Below, in pieces: positions 43,790-51,969 of a stretch of DNA of 64,000 nt. The notes below the pieces were generated by a model. That model did not search any database and was not told the DNA's origin. It saw only the letters and a list, made by a program, of their open reading frames with translations. The translations under genes and the position numbers were made by a program. This DNA is from CBDESM01 sp965205165 (GTDB lineage Bacteria > Chloroflexota > Dehalococcoidia > Bin125), in assembly GCA_965205165.1 (NCBI GenBank), contig OZ242037.1:2356001-2420000 (forward strand), given 5' to 3'. How positions within the stretch are numbered: position 1 is the stretch's first letter; each line of letters begins with the position of its first letter.

Positions 43790-44375
43790 TCCGCCGATCG
43801 TCGCGGTGCTGTCCGGCCCGTCCGGAGCGGGCAAGGACACGATTCTGCACGGGGCGATGGACCTGGACCCCTCGCTCGCGACCGTGGCCACGGCCAAGAC
43901 GCGGCCGCCGCGCCGGGGCGAGGTCCACGGCGTGCATCACCAGTTCCTTTCCGAGCGGGAGTTCGACGAGTGGCTCGCGGCGGGCCGGTTCCTCGAGCAC
44001 GCGACGGTCTACGGGCACCGCAGCGGCGTGCCCCGCGAGGCGGTCGAGGCGCAGCTGCAGCTCGGCAAGTCGGTGATCATCCGCACCGACGTGCAGGGGG
44101 CGCGGACGCTGCGCGAGCGCCTGCCGGACGCGCTGCTGGTGTTCGTGACCGTGCCCGACGCGTCGGTGCTGCGCGGGCGCATGCTGCGGCGCGGCACGGA
44201 CTCGGAGGCCGACATGGAGGTGCGCCTGGCCGAGGCCGAGGCCGAGATGTCCGAAGCGTCTTGGTTCGACGCGGTGATCATGAACGAGGACGGGCGCGAA
44301 CGCGCGGCGGCGGAATCTCTGGTCGCGGCGATCGCGGAGGCGCGCCGGGCGCGGGCGGAGGCGCCGAGCGGGTGA
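43776..44375 (+). CDS. gmk: Guanylate kinase family protein
   Basis: 199 residues from GTG 43776, overlapping the end of aroA by 14 bp. P-loop LSGPSGAGKDTIL, then the GMP-binding segment RPPRRGEVHGVHHQFLSEREF, FLEHATVYGHRSGVPREAV, IIRTDVQGARTLRERLPDALLVFV and the lid RGTDSEADMEVRLAEAE. Converts GMP to GDP with ATP. Slightly off consensus: D after the P-loop Lys (usually G/S) and HRSG instead of NYYG, so substrate preference may be shifted, but overall length and order are those of Gmk. Last gene before the trp leader region. Confidence 0.85.
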   Translation: MPEPDPPIVAVLSGPSGAGKDTILHGAMDLDPSLATVATAKTRPPRRGEVHGVHHQFLSEREFDEWLAAGRFLEHATVYGHRSGVPREAVEAQLQLGKSVIIRTDVQGARTLRERLPDALLVFVTVPDASVLRGRMLRRGTDSEADMEVRLAEAEAEMSEASWFDAVIMNEDGRERAAAESLVAAIAEARRARAEAPSG

Positions 44376-44451
44376 GGCCCGCACCCGGGCGCGGCGCTGT
44401 CGGCGGCTGCTAGCGTTAAGGGGCGTTCCAAGCGCGGGGAGCGGAGCACTC

Positions 44452-44529
44452 GTGACGGGAATCGGGATCAGCCGGCGATTGCTTTCGCGCTGCCGCACGT
44501 CGGGCGGCGAGGGGGGCTGGCGCGCCTAG
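44452..44529 (+). CDS. Possible trp leader peptide (25 aa)
   Basis: GTG at 44452 after a purine-rich GGGGAGCGGAG; 25 codons ending GGWRA then TAG at 44527. One Trp codon (TGG at 44518-44520) sits three codons before the stop, 17 bases ahead of a strong hairpin and 60 bases before trpE. This is the layout of an attenuator leader. With only one Trp codon the call is tentative. Confidence 0.35.
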   Translation: MTGIGISRRLLSRCRTSGGEGGWRA

Positions 44530-44545
44530 CAGCCCAGCCGCGCCG

Positions 44546-44568
44546 GGCGCCCCGCCGAGCGGGGCGCC
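44546..44568 (+). promoter_or_regulatory. GC hairpin before trpE, possible attenuator
   Basis: Perfect 10 bp stem GGCGCCCCGC/GCGGGGCGCC with a CGA loop, followed by GTTTCC. GGCTGG at 44515-44520 can pair with CCAGCC at 44534-44539, giving a possible alternative fold near the Trp codon. The T-tract is weak. No T-box or TRAP-type repeat is present. Confidence 0.35.
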
Positions 44569-44588
44569 GTTTCCGAAAGCCCCGAACC

Positions 44589-46079
44589 ATGCCCGCACCC
44601 GACCGATACACGCCGAGCCTCGACGAATTCAAGCAGATCGCCGCCTCCGGCGCGGGCAATTTCGCCCCCGTCTACAGCGAAGTGCTGGCGGATCTGGAAA
44701 CGCCCGTCTCCGCCTTCCTCAAGGTCAAGCGGGGCGACTATTCGTTCCTGCTCGAATCCGTCGAAGGCGGCGAGCGGCCGGGCCGCTTCTCCTTCATCGG
44801 AACCGAGCCGTACCGCGTGATGCGGACGCCCGGCGGCGGTTCGCAGGATCCGCTCAAGCTGGTCGAGGCCGAGCTGGAGCGGTTCGAGCTGGTGCCCAAC
44901 GCGGATCTGCCGCCGTTCTGCGGCGGTGCGGTCGGCTACCTCTCCTACGAGGCGATCCGGCACTTCGAGCCGCGCGTCGCGCCGGCCGAGCGGGACGTCC
45001 ACGGGCTGCCCGAAGCGCTGTTCCAGTTCGTCGACACGGTGCTGGTGTTCGATCACCTCAAGCACGTGATCCGCGTCGTCACCCATGCGCGGCTCGACGG
45101 CGATCCGGAGTCGGCCTACCGCCAGGCGCAGTTCCGGATCGACGAGATGGTCGCGCGGCTGGCCGAAGGGCAGCCGATTCCGCCGACCGACGCGGTGCGG
45201 CCGCCCGCGCACGATCCGTCCGTGCGGTCGAACATGGACCGCGAGGCCTACTTTTCCGACGTCAAGCGGATCGTCGAGTACATCGTCGCGGGCGACATCA
45301 TCCAGTGCGTCTATTCGCAGCGCTTCTCGCGCGACACGCACGTACACCCGTTCAACGTCTACCGCACGCTGCGGACCGTGAACCCGTCGCCCTATACGTA
45401 TTACTTGGAGATGGGCGACCATCAGATCGTGGGCACGTCGCCGGAGCTGCTGGTGATCGTGGAGGACGGCAAGGTGGCGACGCACCCGATCGCGGGCACG
45501 CGGCGGCGCGGGCAGACACCGGAGGAGGACGCGGCGCTGGAAGCGGAGCTGCGGACGGACGAGAAGGAGATCGCCGAGCACGTGATGCTGCTGGACCTGG
45601 GCCGCAACGACATCGGGCGGGTGGCGAAGCCCGGTACCGTGCGAGTGACGCAGGAGCTGGACGTGGAGCGCTACAGCCACGTGATGCACTTGGTCTCGCA
45701 CGTCGAGGCGGAGCTGGACGAGGGCAGGACCTCGTTCGACGCGGTGCGGGCGACCTTCCCTGCCGGGACGGTTTCGGGCGCGCCGAAGGTGCGGGCGATG
45801 GAGATCATCTCGGAACTGGAAGCGGATCAGCGCGGGCCCTACGCGGGTGCGCTGGGCTACTTCGGTTTCGGCGGCAATATGGAGACCGCGATCACGATCC
45901 GCACCATCGTGATGCAGGACGGGGTGGCGTCCGTGCAGGCGGGCGGCGGGATCGTCTTCGACAGCGCGCCGGAGACGGAGTTCGAGGAGACGGTGAACAA
46001 GGCGATGGCGATGTTCACGGCGCTCGACCTGGCGGAGGAGCGGAGCGCCGCCTCCCCCGCCGGCCCGCGCGGCTACTGA
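44589..46079 (+). CDS. trpE: Anthranilate synthase component I
   Basis: 496 residues, ATG 44589. N-terminal domain with the FLLESVEGG feedback motif (LLES binds tryptophan), RFSFIG, then the chorismate-binding domain: EYIVAGDIIQCVYSQRFS, FNVYRTLRTVNPSPY, IVGTSPELLV, HPIAGTRRRG, ADERELxDEKEIAEHVMLLDLGRND region, SHVEAEL, FPAGTVSGAPKVRAMEIISELE, YAGALGYFGFGGN and QAGGGIVFDSAPETEFEET. Makes anthranilate from chorismate using ammonia from TrpG. The intact LLES motif predicts tryptophan inhibition. Preceded by a 213 bp region with a possible leader; its glutaminase partner trpG is separated from it by two unrelated genes. Confidence 0.96.
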   Translation: MPAPDRYTPSLDEFKQIAASGAGNFAPVYSEVLADLETPVSAFLKVKRGDYSFLLESVEGGERPGRFSFIGTEPYRVMRTPGGGSQDPLKLVEAELERFELVPNADLPPFCGGAVGYLSYEAIRHFEPRVAPAERDVHGLPEALFQFVDTVLVFDHLKHVIRVVTHARLDGDPESAYRQAQFRIDEMVARLAEGQPIPPTDAVRPPAHDPSVRSNMDREAYFSDVKRIVEYIVAGDIIQCVYSQRFSRDTHVHPFNVYRTLRTVNPSPYTYYLEMGDHQIVGTSPELLVIVEDGKVATHPIAGTRRRGQTPEEDAALEAELRTDEKEIAEHVMLLDLGRNDIGRVAKPGTVRVTQELDVERYSHVMHLVSHVEAELDEGRTSFDAVRATFPAGTVSGAPKVRAMEIISELEADQRGPYAGALGYFGFGGNMETAITIRTIVMQDGVASVQAGGGIVFDSAPETEFEETVNKAMAMFTALDLAEERSAASPAGPRGY

Positions 46080-46091
46080 GGCGGCATCGCG

Positions 46092-46844
46092 ATGGCCTCC
46101 GCGCAGATCATCGGCTACGGAATCCAATTCGACGCCGAAGGCCGAGTGCTGCTGCTGCGCCGCCGCGAGACCGCGCCGCCCTGGCCAGGGCGCTGGTGGC
46201 TGCCGGGCGACGTCACGCCCGCCCGCGAGGAGCCAGACGACACCGCGCCGCGGGTCTTCCGCGACCTGCTGCGGCAGGATGCGGCGGTCGCGTACCTGGC
46301 CACGGTCACCGGCGAGGATCCCGAGTCCGGGCGGCACACCGTGCACAACGGCTATCTGGTCACGGCGGTGCGGGCGCTGGATCCGCAGCCGGCGGACGAG
46401 GCGAACCCGTTCGACGCGATGGAGTGGTACTCGGCGGGAGCGGCGCTGGCCGAGCTGTCACAGGAGCAGGCCGAGCTGCTGCGCGCGGCGCTGGAACAGG
46501 CGGAGCTGGGAATCGCGCCCGACCCGGGTCCGACGCTGGACGAGGTGTTCGAGGAGCCGACCGGCGCGGCGATGGAGCTGCTGCGGCGGCCCGAGGGGCT
46601 GTCGCCGCGGGAGATGGCGCTGGTGGAGTACGCCTACCTGCTCGGCGCGGGCGGGCCGATCGAGGCGGTCGAGGAAGCGATGTTCGAGGTGCTATCGGAG
46701 GGCGTTCCCAAGGGCGAGATCGAGCGGATGCGCGCCTATTTCGAGGGCCTCTACGCGCATCTGCCCAAGTCCGGCAGTGCCGCGTCGCTGCGTACAATGC
46801 CCGCGGACGCGGAATCTGGCAGCCCCGATGGAGGCGCGACATGA
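46092..46844 (+). CDS. Nudix-fold protein with degenerate Nudix box
   Basis: 250 residues, ATG 46092, 12 bp after trpE. The N-terminal ~140 residues have the Nudix fold order: IIGYGIQFDAEGRVLLLRRR, WPGRWWLPGD, then the box region, and HTVHNGYLVTAVR. The Nudix box (Gx5Ex7REUXEExGU) is not intact: after GD comes VTPAREEPDDTAPRVFRDLLRQD, which lacks the REUXEE core, so classical hydrolysis is doubtful. C-terminal ~110 residues are helical (MALVEYAYLLGAG, EEAMFEVLSEGV) and unrecognised. Its stop overlaps the next start (ATGA). Its place inside the trp operon suggests co-regulation with tryptophan synthesis, role unknown. Confidence 0.72.
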   Translation: MASAQIIGYGIQFDAEGRVLLLRRRETAPPWPGRWWLPGDVTPAREEPDDTAPRVFRDLLRQDAAVAYLATVTGEDPESGRHTVHNGYLVTAVRALDPQPADEANPFDAMEWYSAGAALAELSQEQAELLRAALEQAELGIAPDPGPTLDEVFEEPTGAAMELLRRPEGLSPREMALVEYAYLLGAGGPIEAVEEAMFEVLSEGVPKGEIERMRAYFEGLYAHLPKSGSAASLRTMPADAESGSPDGGAT

Positions 46845-47635
46845 CCACCCACGCGGAGCGCCGGCAGGCCGGTTCGGAGACGCTCGCGGCGATGACGCCC
46901 GCGGGCGCGCAGGTCGCGGCGGGCGCGGAAGCGCGCTTGGGCGCGTTCGGCAGCTACATCGTCGATTACGTCTTCGGCCAGATGTGGCAGGGCGGGGAAC
47001 TCACGCGCCGCGATCGCAACATCGCCGCCTTGTCGATGCTCGGCGCGCTGGAGCGGTTCGACGCGGTGCGGTTCCACGCCAGCTTCATCGAGGCGAACGG
47101 CGTCTCGCGCGAGGAAGTGGTCGAGATCGCGCTGCAGATCGCGGCGTATTCGGGCTTCCCGGCCGGGAACGAGATGGTCAACGTCGTCTCCGCTGCTTGG
47201 AGCGAGGCCGACGGCGAGCCGTACAAGATTCCGTCGGCCGCGCACAAGGACGACGAGCAGCGGCACGCCGACGCGGTGGACGTGATGCGCACGTTGAACG
47301 GGCGGGAAGAGGCGCAGGATGCCGCCGAGGCGCTGGCGGGCATGGAGGCGCGGCTGGGGCCGCTGGGCAAGCTCGCGTTCGAGTTCGCCTTCGGCGACCT
47401 CTGGTCCCGCGACCAGCTCTCGCGCCGCGACCGGTCGCTGGTGGTCGTCTCGATCCTCGTCGCCTTGGCCCGGCCCGACGAGCTGCGGTTCCACATCCCC
47501 GGCGCGCTCAACCACGGCGTGACCGAGCGGGAGCTGGAGGGCGTGATGGCGACCGCCGCGCCCTACTGCGGCTTCCCCCGCGCGGTCGAGGGCATGAACG
47601 CGCTGCGCCGGGCGCTGGAGCGGAGGAGCGGATGA
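46841..47635 (+). CDS. Tandem carboxymuconolactone decarboxylase-like (CMD) protein
   Basis: 264 residues from ATG 46841 (ATGA overlap with the Nudix-like gene). Two copies of the AhpD-like helical fold: ~25-125 (LTRRDRNIAALSMLGALERFDAVRFH...GVSREEVVEIALQIAAYSGFPAG) and ~165-260 (LSRRDRSLVVVSILVALARPDELRFH...GVTERELEGVMATAAPYCGFPRA). Both keep the RDR and RFH positions of gamma-carboxymuconolactone decarboxylases, but neither has the CxxC of peroxide-detoxifying AhpD. The enzyme class acts on lactones or small aromatic-derived acids; the substrate here is unknown. Its stop overlaps trpG (ATGA). Confidence 0.82.
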   Translation: MTTHAERRQAGSETLAAMTPAGAQVAAGAEARLGAFGSYIVDYVFGQMWQGGELTRRDRNIAALSMLGALERFDAVRFHASFIEANGVSREEVVEIALQIAAYSGFPAGNEMVNVVSAAWSEADGEPYKIPSAAHKDDEQRHADAVDVMRTLNGREEAQDAAEALAGMEARLGPLGKLAFEFAFGDLWSRDQLSRRDRSLVVVSILVALARPDELRFHIPGALNHGVTERELEGVMATAAPYCGFPRAVEGMNALRRALERRSG

Positions 47636-48246
47636 CGCGGATCCTGCTGATCGACAACTACGACTCGTTCACGTTCAATCTCTACCAGTACCTCTGCGAG
47701 CTGGGGGCCGAGGTCGCGGTGCACCGCAACGACCGGATATCGCTCGACGAGGCGGAGGCGCTGGACGCGGACGGGATCGTGATCTCGCCCGGTCCGAAGA
47801 CGCCGAAGGAAGCCGGGATCAGCGTGCCGTTGATCCGCGAGTTCGCGGGCCGTACGCCGATTCTCGGCGTCTGCCTCGGACACCAGTGCATCGGCGCCGC
47901 GTTCGGCGCGACGGTCGGCCCCGCCGGCGAAATCCGGCACGGCAAGACCTCGCAGATCGAACACGACGGGCAAGGCGTGTTCGCCGAGTTGCCCTCGCCG
48001 CTCGAGGCCGTGCGCTACCACTCGCTCGCGGTCGACCCCGGGACGCTGCCCGGCGAGTTGGAGGCGACGGCCTGGGCCGACCGGCACGAGGGCGGAGGCC
48101 GCGTGCTGATGGGCCTGCGGCATCGCGAGCACCTGATCGAGGGCGTCCAGTTCCACCCCGAATCGATCATGACCAAGACAGGCCACGGGATGCTGCGGAA
48201 CTTCCTGGACATGGCCGGCGGCGCGGGGGCGGGCGATGGCGGCTGA
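47632..48246 (+). CDS. trpG: Anthranilate synthase component II (glutaminase)
   Basis: 204 residues, ATG 47632 overlapping the CMD stop. Class I glutamine amidotransferase: LIDNYDSFTFNLYQYL at the N-terminus, ISPGPKTPKEAG, GVCLGHQCIG with the nucleophile Cys, HGKTSQIEHDG, RYHSLAV and GVQFHPESIMT with the His/Glu of the triad. Supplies ammonia to TrpE; may also serve para-aminobenzoate synthase. Normal length. Overlaps trpD by 11 bp. Confidence 0.95.
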   Translation: MTRILLIDNYDSFTFNLYQYLCELGAEVAVHRNDRISLDEAEALDADGIVISPGPKTPKEAGISVPLIREFAGRTPILGVCLGHQCIGAAFGATVGPAGEIRHGKTSQIEHDGQGVFAELPSPLEAVRYHSLAVDPGTLPGELEATAWADRHEGGGRVLMGLRHREHLIEGVQFHPESIMTKTGHGMLRNFLDMAGGAGAGDGG

Positions 48247-49294
48247 CGGCGACCTCGCGCCCGCCCTGAGCGCCCTGATCGACGAGCGGCGCGATCTGTC
48301 CGAAGGCGAAGCATCGGCTGCGATGGATGCGCTGATGTCCGGCTCGGCCGAACCCGCGCAGGCGGCGGCGCTGCTGGCCGCGCTGCGGATGAAGGGCGAG
48401 ACCGTTGACGAGGTGGTCGGCTTCGCCCGCGGCATGCGGGCCCATGCGACCGCCGTCGATCTGGGCGGGCTGACGCGGGTGGCGGACACGGCGGGCACTG
48501 GCGGAGACGGGCGGCGCACGTTCAATGCGAGCACCGCAGCCGCATTCGTCGTCGCCGGCTGCGGCGTGCCGGTGGCCAAGCACGGCAACCGGGCGATGTC
48601 CTCGAACTGCGGCAGCGCCGACGTGCTGGAAGCGCTCGGCGCGGCAATCTCGCTGGAGCCGGGGCCGGCCGCGGTGCTGATCCGCGAGGTCGGCTTCGCG
48701 TTCCTCTTCGCGCAGGCCTACCACCCGGCGATGCGCCATGTCGCGCCGATCCGCCGTGCGCTCGGCGTGCGCACCGTCTTCAACATGCTCGGCCCGCTCT
48801 CGAACCCCGCCGGCGCGACGCACCAGTTGATCGGCGTGGCCCGGCCCGACCTCGGCCCGCTGATGGCCGCGGCCCTGTCGCGCCTCGGCGCGGAGCGCGC
48901 GATCGTCGTGCATGGCGCGGAGGGGCTCGACGAAGTGTCGCCGGCCGGCGAGACGATCTGCTGGGACGTGCGTGGCGGCGCGGTCGCCGAATTCCGCGTC
49001 TCGCCGGCGGATTTCCAGATCCGCCCGGTGCCGCTGGAGGACGTGCAGGGCGGATCCGGGCCGGGTGCGGCGGAGGAAGCGGCGGCGCGGATGCGCGAGG
49101 TGCTGGGCGGCAAGACGTCGCCGCTGACCGGGTTCGTGACGCTTAACGCCGCGGCCGCGCTGCTCGCGGCGGACGAGGCGCCCACGTTCGCCGAAGGCGT
49201 GAGCCGCGCTGCGGAGTGCATCGATGATCAGCGGGCGCTGCGCAAGCTGGAGCTCTACGTGGAACGGTCGCAAGCGCTGGCGGCGGCATCGTGA
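48236..49294 (+). CDS. trpD: Anthranilate phosphoribosyltransferase
   Basis: 352 residues, ATG 48236. N-terminal helical domain, then DTAGTGGDGRRTFNAST (PRPP binding), KHGNRAMSSNCGSADVLEALG, FAQAYHPAMRHVAPIRRALG and TVFNMLGPLSNPAGA, HGAEGLDEVSP. Joins anthranilate and PRPP. Full length. 11 bp overlap with trpG and GTGA overlap with trpC. Confidence 0.96.
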   Translation: MAADGDLAPALSALIDERRDLSEGEASAAMDALMSGSAEPAQAAALLAALRMKGETVDEVVGFARGMRAHATAVDLGGLTRVADTAGTGGDGRRTFNASTAAAFVVAGCGVPVAKHGNRAMSSNCGSADVLEALGAAISLEPGPAAVLIREVGFAFLFAQAYHPAMRHVAPIRRALGVRTVFNMLGPLSNPAGATHQLIGVARPDLGPLMAAALSRLGAERAIVVHGAEGLDEVSPAGETICWDVRGGAVAEFRVSPADFQIRPVPLEDVQGGSGPGAAEEAAARMREVLGGKTSPLTGFVTLNAAAALLAADEAPTFAEGVSRAAECIDDQRALRKLELYVERSQALAAAS

Positions 49295-50076
49295 CCGCCG
49301 GGGCCGCCTCGGTGCTGGACGGCATCGTCGCGGACACGCGGGAGCTGGTCGAGCGCCGCAAGCGGGAACGGCCGATTAACGTCTTCAAGCCGCGGACGGG
49401 CGGAAGCTCGTTCACTGCGGCCCTGCGCGCGCCAGGGGTCGGCGTGATCGGCGAGATCAAGCGCGGTTCCCCCTCGAAAGGCGAGTTCGCGCCCGATCTC
49501 GATCCGGCGGCGCTCGCACGCGCTTACCGCGACCTCGGCGTCATTGCGGTGTCGGTGCTCACTTCGAGCCACTTTTTCGCAACGGACGATGATCTCGCGG
49601 CCGCCGCGGCCGTGCTGGCTGGTTCCGGCCTGCCGTTGCTGCGCAAGGAGTTCACGATCGACTGCCGCCAAGTGGCGGAGGCGGCGGCGCTCGGGGCCGA
49701 TGCCTACTTGGTGATCGCGAAGACCGTGGGCGCGGCCGATCTTGCAGCGCTGATTGCCGCGGGCGCGGATTGGGGGGTCGAGCCGTTCGTGGAGGTGACC
49801 GACGAAAACGAGCTCGAGGCGGCCTTGACCGCCGGTGCGCCGGCGATCGGGATCAACAACCGCGATCTGCACACGTTCAACGAGGACTTGAGTACGACTG
49901 AGCGGCTGCGCCGGCTGGTGCCGCCGGAAATCCCCGTCGTCGCCGCGAGCGGCGTGCGCTCGCGGGAGGACATGCAGCGGATGGAGGCCGCCGGCGTGGA
50001 TGCCGTGCTGATCGGCGAGGCGCTTTCCACGGCGGCGGATCCCGCCGCGAAGATGCGGGAGCTGCGCGGTGAATGA
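49291..50076 (+). CDS. trpC: Indole-3-glycerol phosphate synthase
   Basis: 261 residues from GTG 49291 (GTGA overlap). TIM barrel with GEIKRGSPSKGEFAPD (catalytic Lys), VSVLTSSHFF, PLLRKEFTIDCRQ, EVTDENELEAAL, GINNRDLHTF, AASGVRSREDM and AVLIGEAL. Closes the indole ring from carboxyphenylaminodeoxyribulose phosphate. Not fused to TrpF, which is the next gene with an 8 bp overlap. Confidence 0.95.
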   Translation: MTAGAASVLDGIVADTRELVERRKRERPINVFKPRTGGSSFTAALRAPGVGVIGEIKRGSPSKGEFAPDLDPAALARAYRDLGVIAVSVLTSSHFFATDDDLAAAAAVLAGSGLPLLRKEFTIDCRQVAEAAALGADAYLVIAKTVGAADLAALIAAGADWGVEPFVEVTDENELEAALTAGAPAIGINNRDLHTFNEDLSTTERLRRLVPPEIPVVAASGVRSREDMQRMEAAGVDAVLIGEALSTAADPAAKMRELRGE

Positions 50077-50767
50077 GCAGGCCCGCCCGCTGGTCAAGAT
50101 CTGCGGCCTGCGCGACGCGGAGTCGGCGCGGGCCGCGGCCGAAGCCGGAGCGGACATGATCAGCATGGTCTTTGCGGACGCCCGCCGGCGGGTCGAGCTG
50201 AATGCCGGGCGCGGGATTCGCGCGCTGATCGGGCCGCGGGTCGAGATATTCGAGTCGAGCGCTGAAGCGGTCGGCCAAGCCCGCCGATCGGCGGGACGCC
50301 CGCTGCTGGTCGGCGTCTTCGCCCGCCAGCGGGCGGAGGAGATCATCCGCGTGCTGGACGACGTCGATCTCGACATCGTGCAGCTGAGCGGCGGCGAGGA
50401 CGCGGCGCTGGCCGCCCGAATTCCGCGTCCGGTCATTCGCGCCGTGCATGTGGGCCCGGAATCAACGCCGGCGGGTCTCTTGGCTGAAGCGGAGCGGGAA
50501 CCGGCCACGATCACCCTGCTCGATGCGTACTCGAGGCAGGGTGGCGGCACCGGCGTGACCTTCGATTGGGCCAAGGCCCGCGCGGTCTCCGATGCGCGCC
50601 CGATCATGCTCGCCGGCGGCTTGTCGCCGCAGAATGTCGGCGAGGCGATCGAAGTCATGCGGCCGTGGGCCGTCGACGTCTCGTCTGGCGTGGAGGTGGA
50701 CGGGGTGAAGGATCACGCGAAAATCCGCGCGTTCATCGACGCGGCGAAGGGGACGGTGCCCGCATGA
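50069..50767 (+). CDS. trpF: Phosphoribosylanthranilate isomerase
   Basis: 232 residues from GTG 50069, overlapping trpC. Barrel motifs: VKICGLRDAESARAA (catalytic Cys), GADMISMVFADARRR, LVGVFARQ, DIVQLSGGED, TLLDAYSRQGGGTGVTFDW and MLAGGLSPQNVGEAI, DVSSGVEVDGVKD. Contains an extra ~25 residue stretch after the RVEL segment compared with short TrpF proteins. Overlaps trpB (ATGA). Confidence 0.94.
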   Translation: MNEQARPLVKICGLRDAESARAAAEAGADMISMVFADARRRVELNAGRGIRALIGPRVEIFESSAEAVGQARRSAGRPLLVGVFARQRAEEIIRVLDDVDLDIVQLSGGEDAALAARIPRPVIRAVHVGPESTPAGLLAEAEREPATITLLDAYSRQGGGTGVTFDWAKARAVSDARPIMLAGGLSPQNVGEAIEVMRPWAVDVSSGVEVDGVKDHAKIRAFIDAAKGTVPA

Positions 50768-51960
50768 CGCTGCAATCGCCGCCCGACGGCAACTTCGGAC
50801 CGTTCGGAGGCCAGTTCGTGCCGGAGACGCTGATGCCGGCGCTGGCGGAGCTCGACGAGGCCTGGACCGCGGCGCGGGCCGACGCGGAGTTCCAGGCGGA
50901 GCTCGGTGCGCTGCTGCGCGAGTACGTGGGGCGCGAGACGCCGCTGACCTTCGCGCCGCGGCTCTCGGAGCGGCTCGGCGGGGGCCAAATCTGGCTCAAG
51001 CGCGAGGACTTGGCGCACACCGGGGCGCACAAGATCAACAACGCGATCGGCCAGGCGCTGCTGGCGCGGCGGATGGGCAAGCAGCGGATCATCGCCGAAA
51101 CCGGCGCCGGACAGCACGGCGTCGCGACCGCGACCGCCTGCGCGCGCTTCGGCCTCGAGTGCATCGTCTACATGGGGGCGGAGGACATCCGCCGCCAGGC
51201 GCTCAACGTCTTCCGGATGCGGCTGCTCGGCGCGGAGGTGATCCCCGTCGATTCGGGTGCGCGGACGCTGAAGGACGCGATCAACGAGGCGATCCGCGAC
51301 TGGGTGACCAACGTGCGCGGCACGCACTACCTGATCGGCAGCGCGATCGGCCCGCATCCGTACCCGCTGATCGTGCGCGAGCTGCAATCGGTGATCGGTT
51401 CCGAGTCGCGGGCGCAGCTGCAGGAGGCGACCGGCCGCCTGCCCGACGTCGCCATCGCCTGCGTCGGCGGCGGCTCCAACGCGATCGGGCTGTTCCATCC
51501 GTTCGCCGGCGACCCGGTGCGGCTGATCGGCGTCGAGGCGGCCGGCGAGGGCCTGCATGCGCGGCACGCGGCCACCCTCGGCGCGGGCTCGCCCGGCGTG
51601 CTGCACGGCACGCGCACCTACGTGCTGCAGGACGACGACGGCCAGATCGTCGAGGCGCACAGCATCTCCGCCGGCCTCGATTACCCCGGCGTCGGCCCCG
51701 AACACGCCTGGCTGATGCTCTCCGAGCGGGCCGAGTACGACTCGGTCACCGACGACGAGGCGCTCGACGGACTGCGGCTGCTGTCGGAGACCGAGGGGAT
51801 CATCCCCGCGCTCGAGACGGCCCACGCGATCGCCTACGCGGCCAAGCTCGCGCCGGCGATGGAGCCGGACGCGATCATCCTGATCGGGCTGAGCGGGCGC
51901 GGCGACAAGGATGTCGAGATCGTCCGCGAGGCGCTCGCGGCCCGCGGCGCGGAACTCTGA
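50764..51960 (+). CDS. trpB: Tryptophan synthase beta subunit
   Basis: 398 residues, ATG 50764 (ATGA with trpF). PLP enzyme: FGPFGGQFVPETLMPAL, LKREDLAHTGAHKINNAIGQ with the PLP Lys, AETGAGQHGVATATA, CIVYMGAEDIRRQALNVFRM, GSAIGPHPYP, CVGGGSNAIGLFHPF, SISAGLDYPGVGPEHA and LSGRGDKDV at the C-terminus. Class TrpB1, which partners TrpA by indole channelling. Followed at 9 bp by a CPBP gene instead of trpA, which lies 1.5 kb downstream. Confidence 0.97.
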   Translation: MTLQSPPDGNFGPFGGQFVPETLMPALAELDEAWTAARADAEFQAELGALLREYVGRETPLTFAPRLSERLGGGQIWLKREDLAHTGAHKINNAIGQALLARRMGKQRIIAETGAGQHGVATATACARFGLECIVYMGAEDIRRQALNVFRMRLLGAEVIPVDSGARTLKDAINEAIRDWVTNVRGTHYLIGSAIGPHPYPLIVRELQSVIGSESRAQLQEATGRLPDVAIACVGGGSNAIGLFHPFAGDPVRLIGVEAAGEGLHARHAATLGAGSPGVLHGTRTYVLQDDDGQIVEAHSISAGLDYPGVGPEHAWLMLSERAEYDSVTDDEALDGLRLLSETEGIIPALETAHAIAYAAKLAPAMEPDAIILIGLSGRGDKDVEIVREALAARGAEL

Positions 51961-51969
51961 TCGCGGCCG

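Noticed and set aside
44376..44588. T-box riboswitch before trpE
   Set aside because: No T-box consensus or specifier-loop structure could be found in the region.
45305..46840. N-terminal extension of the CMD-like frame back into trpE
   Set aside because: Overlaps trpE and the Nudix gene in another frame; the ATGA overlap at 46841 gives the natural start.
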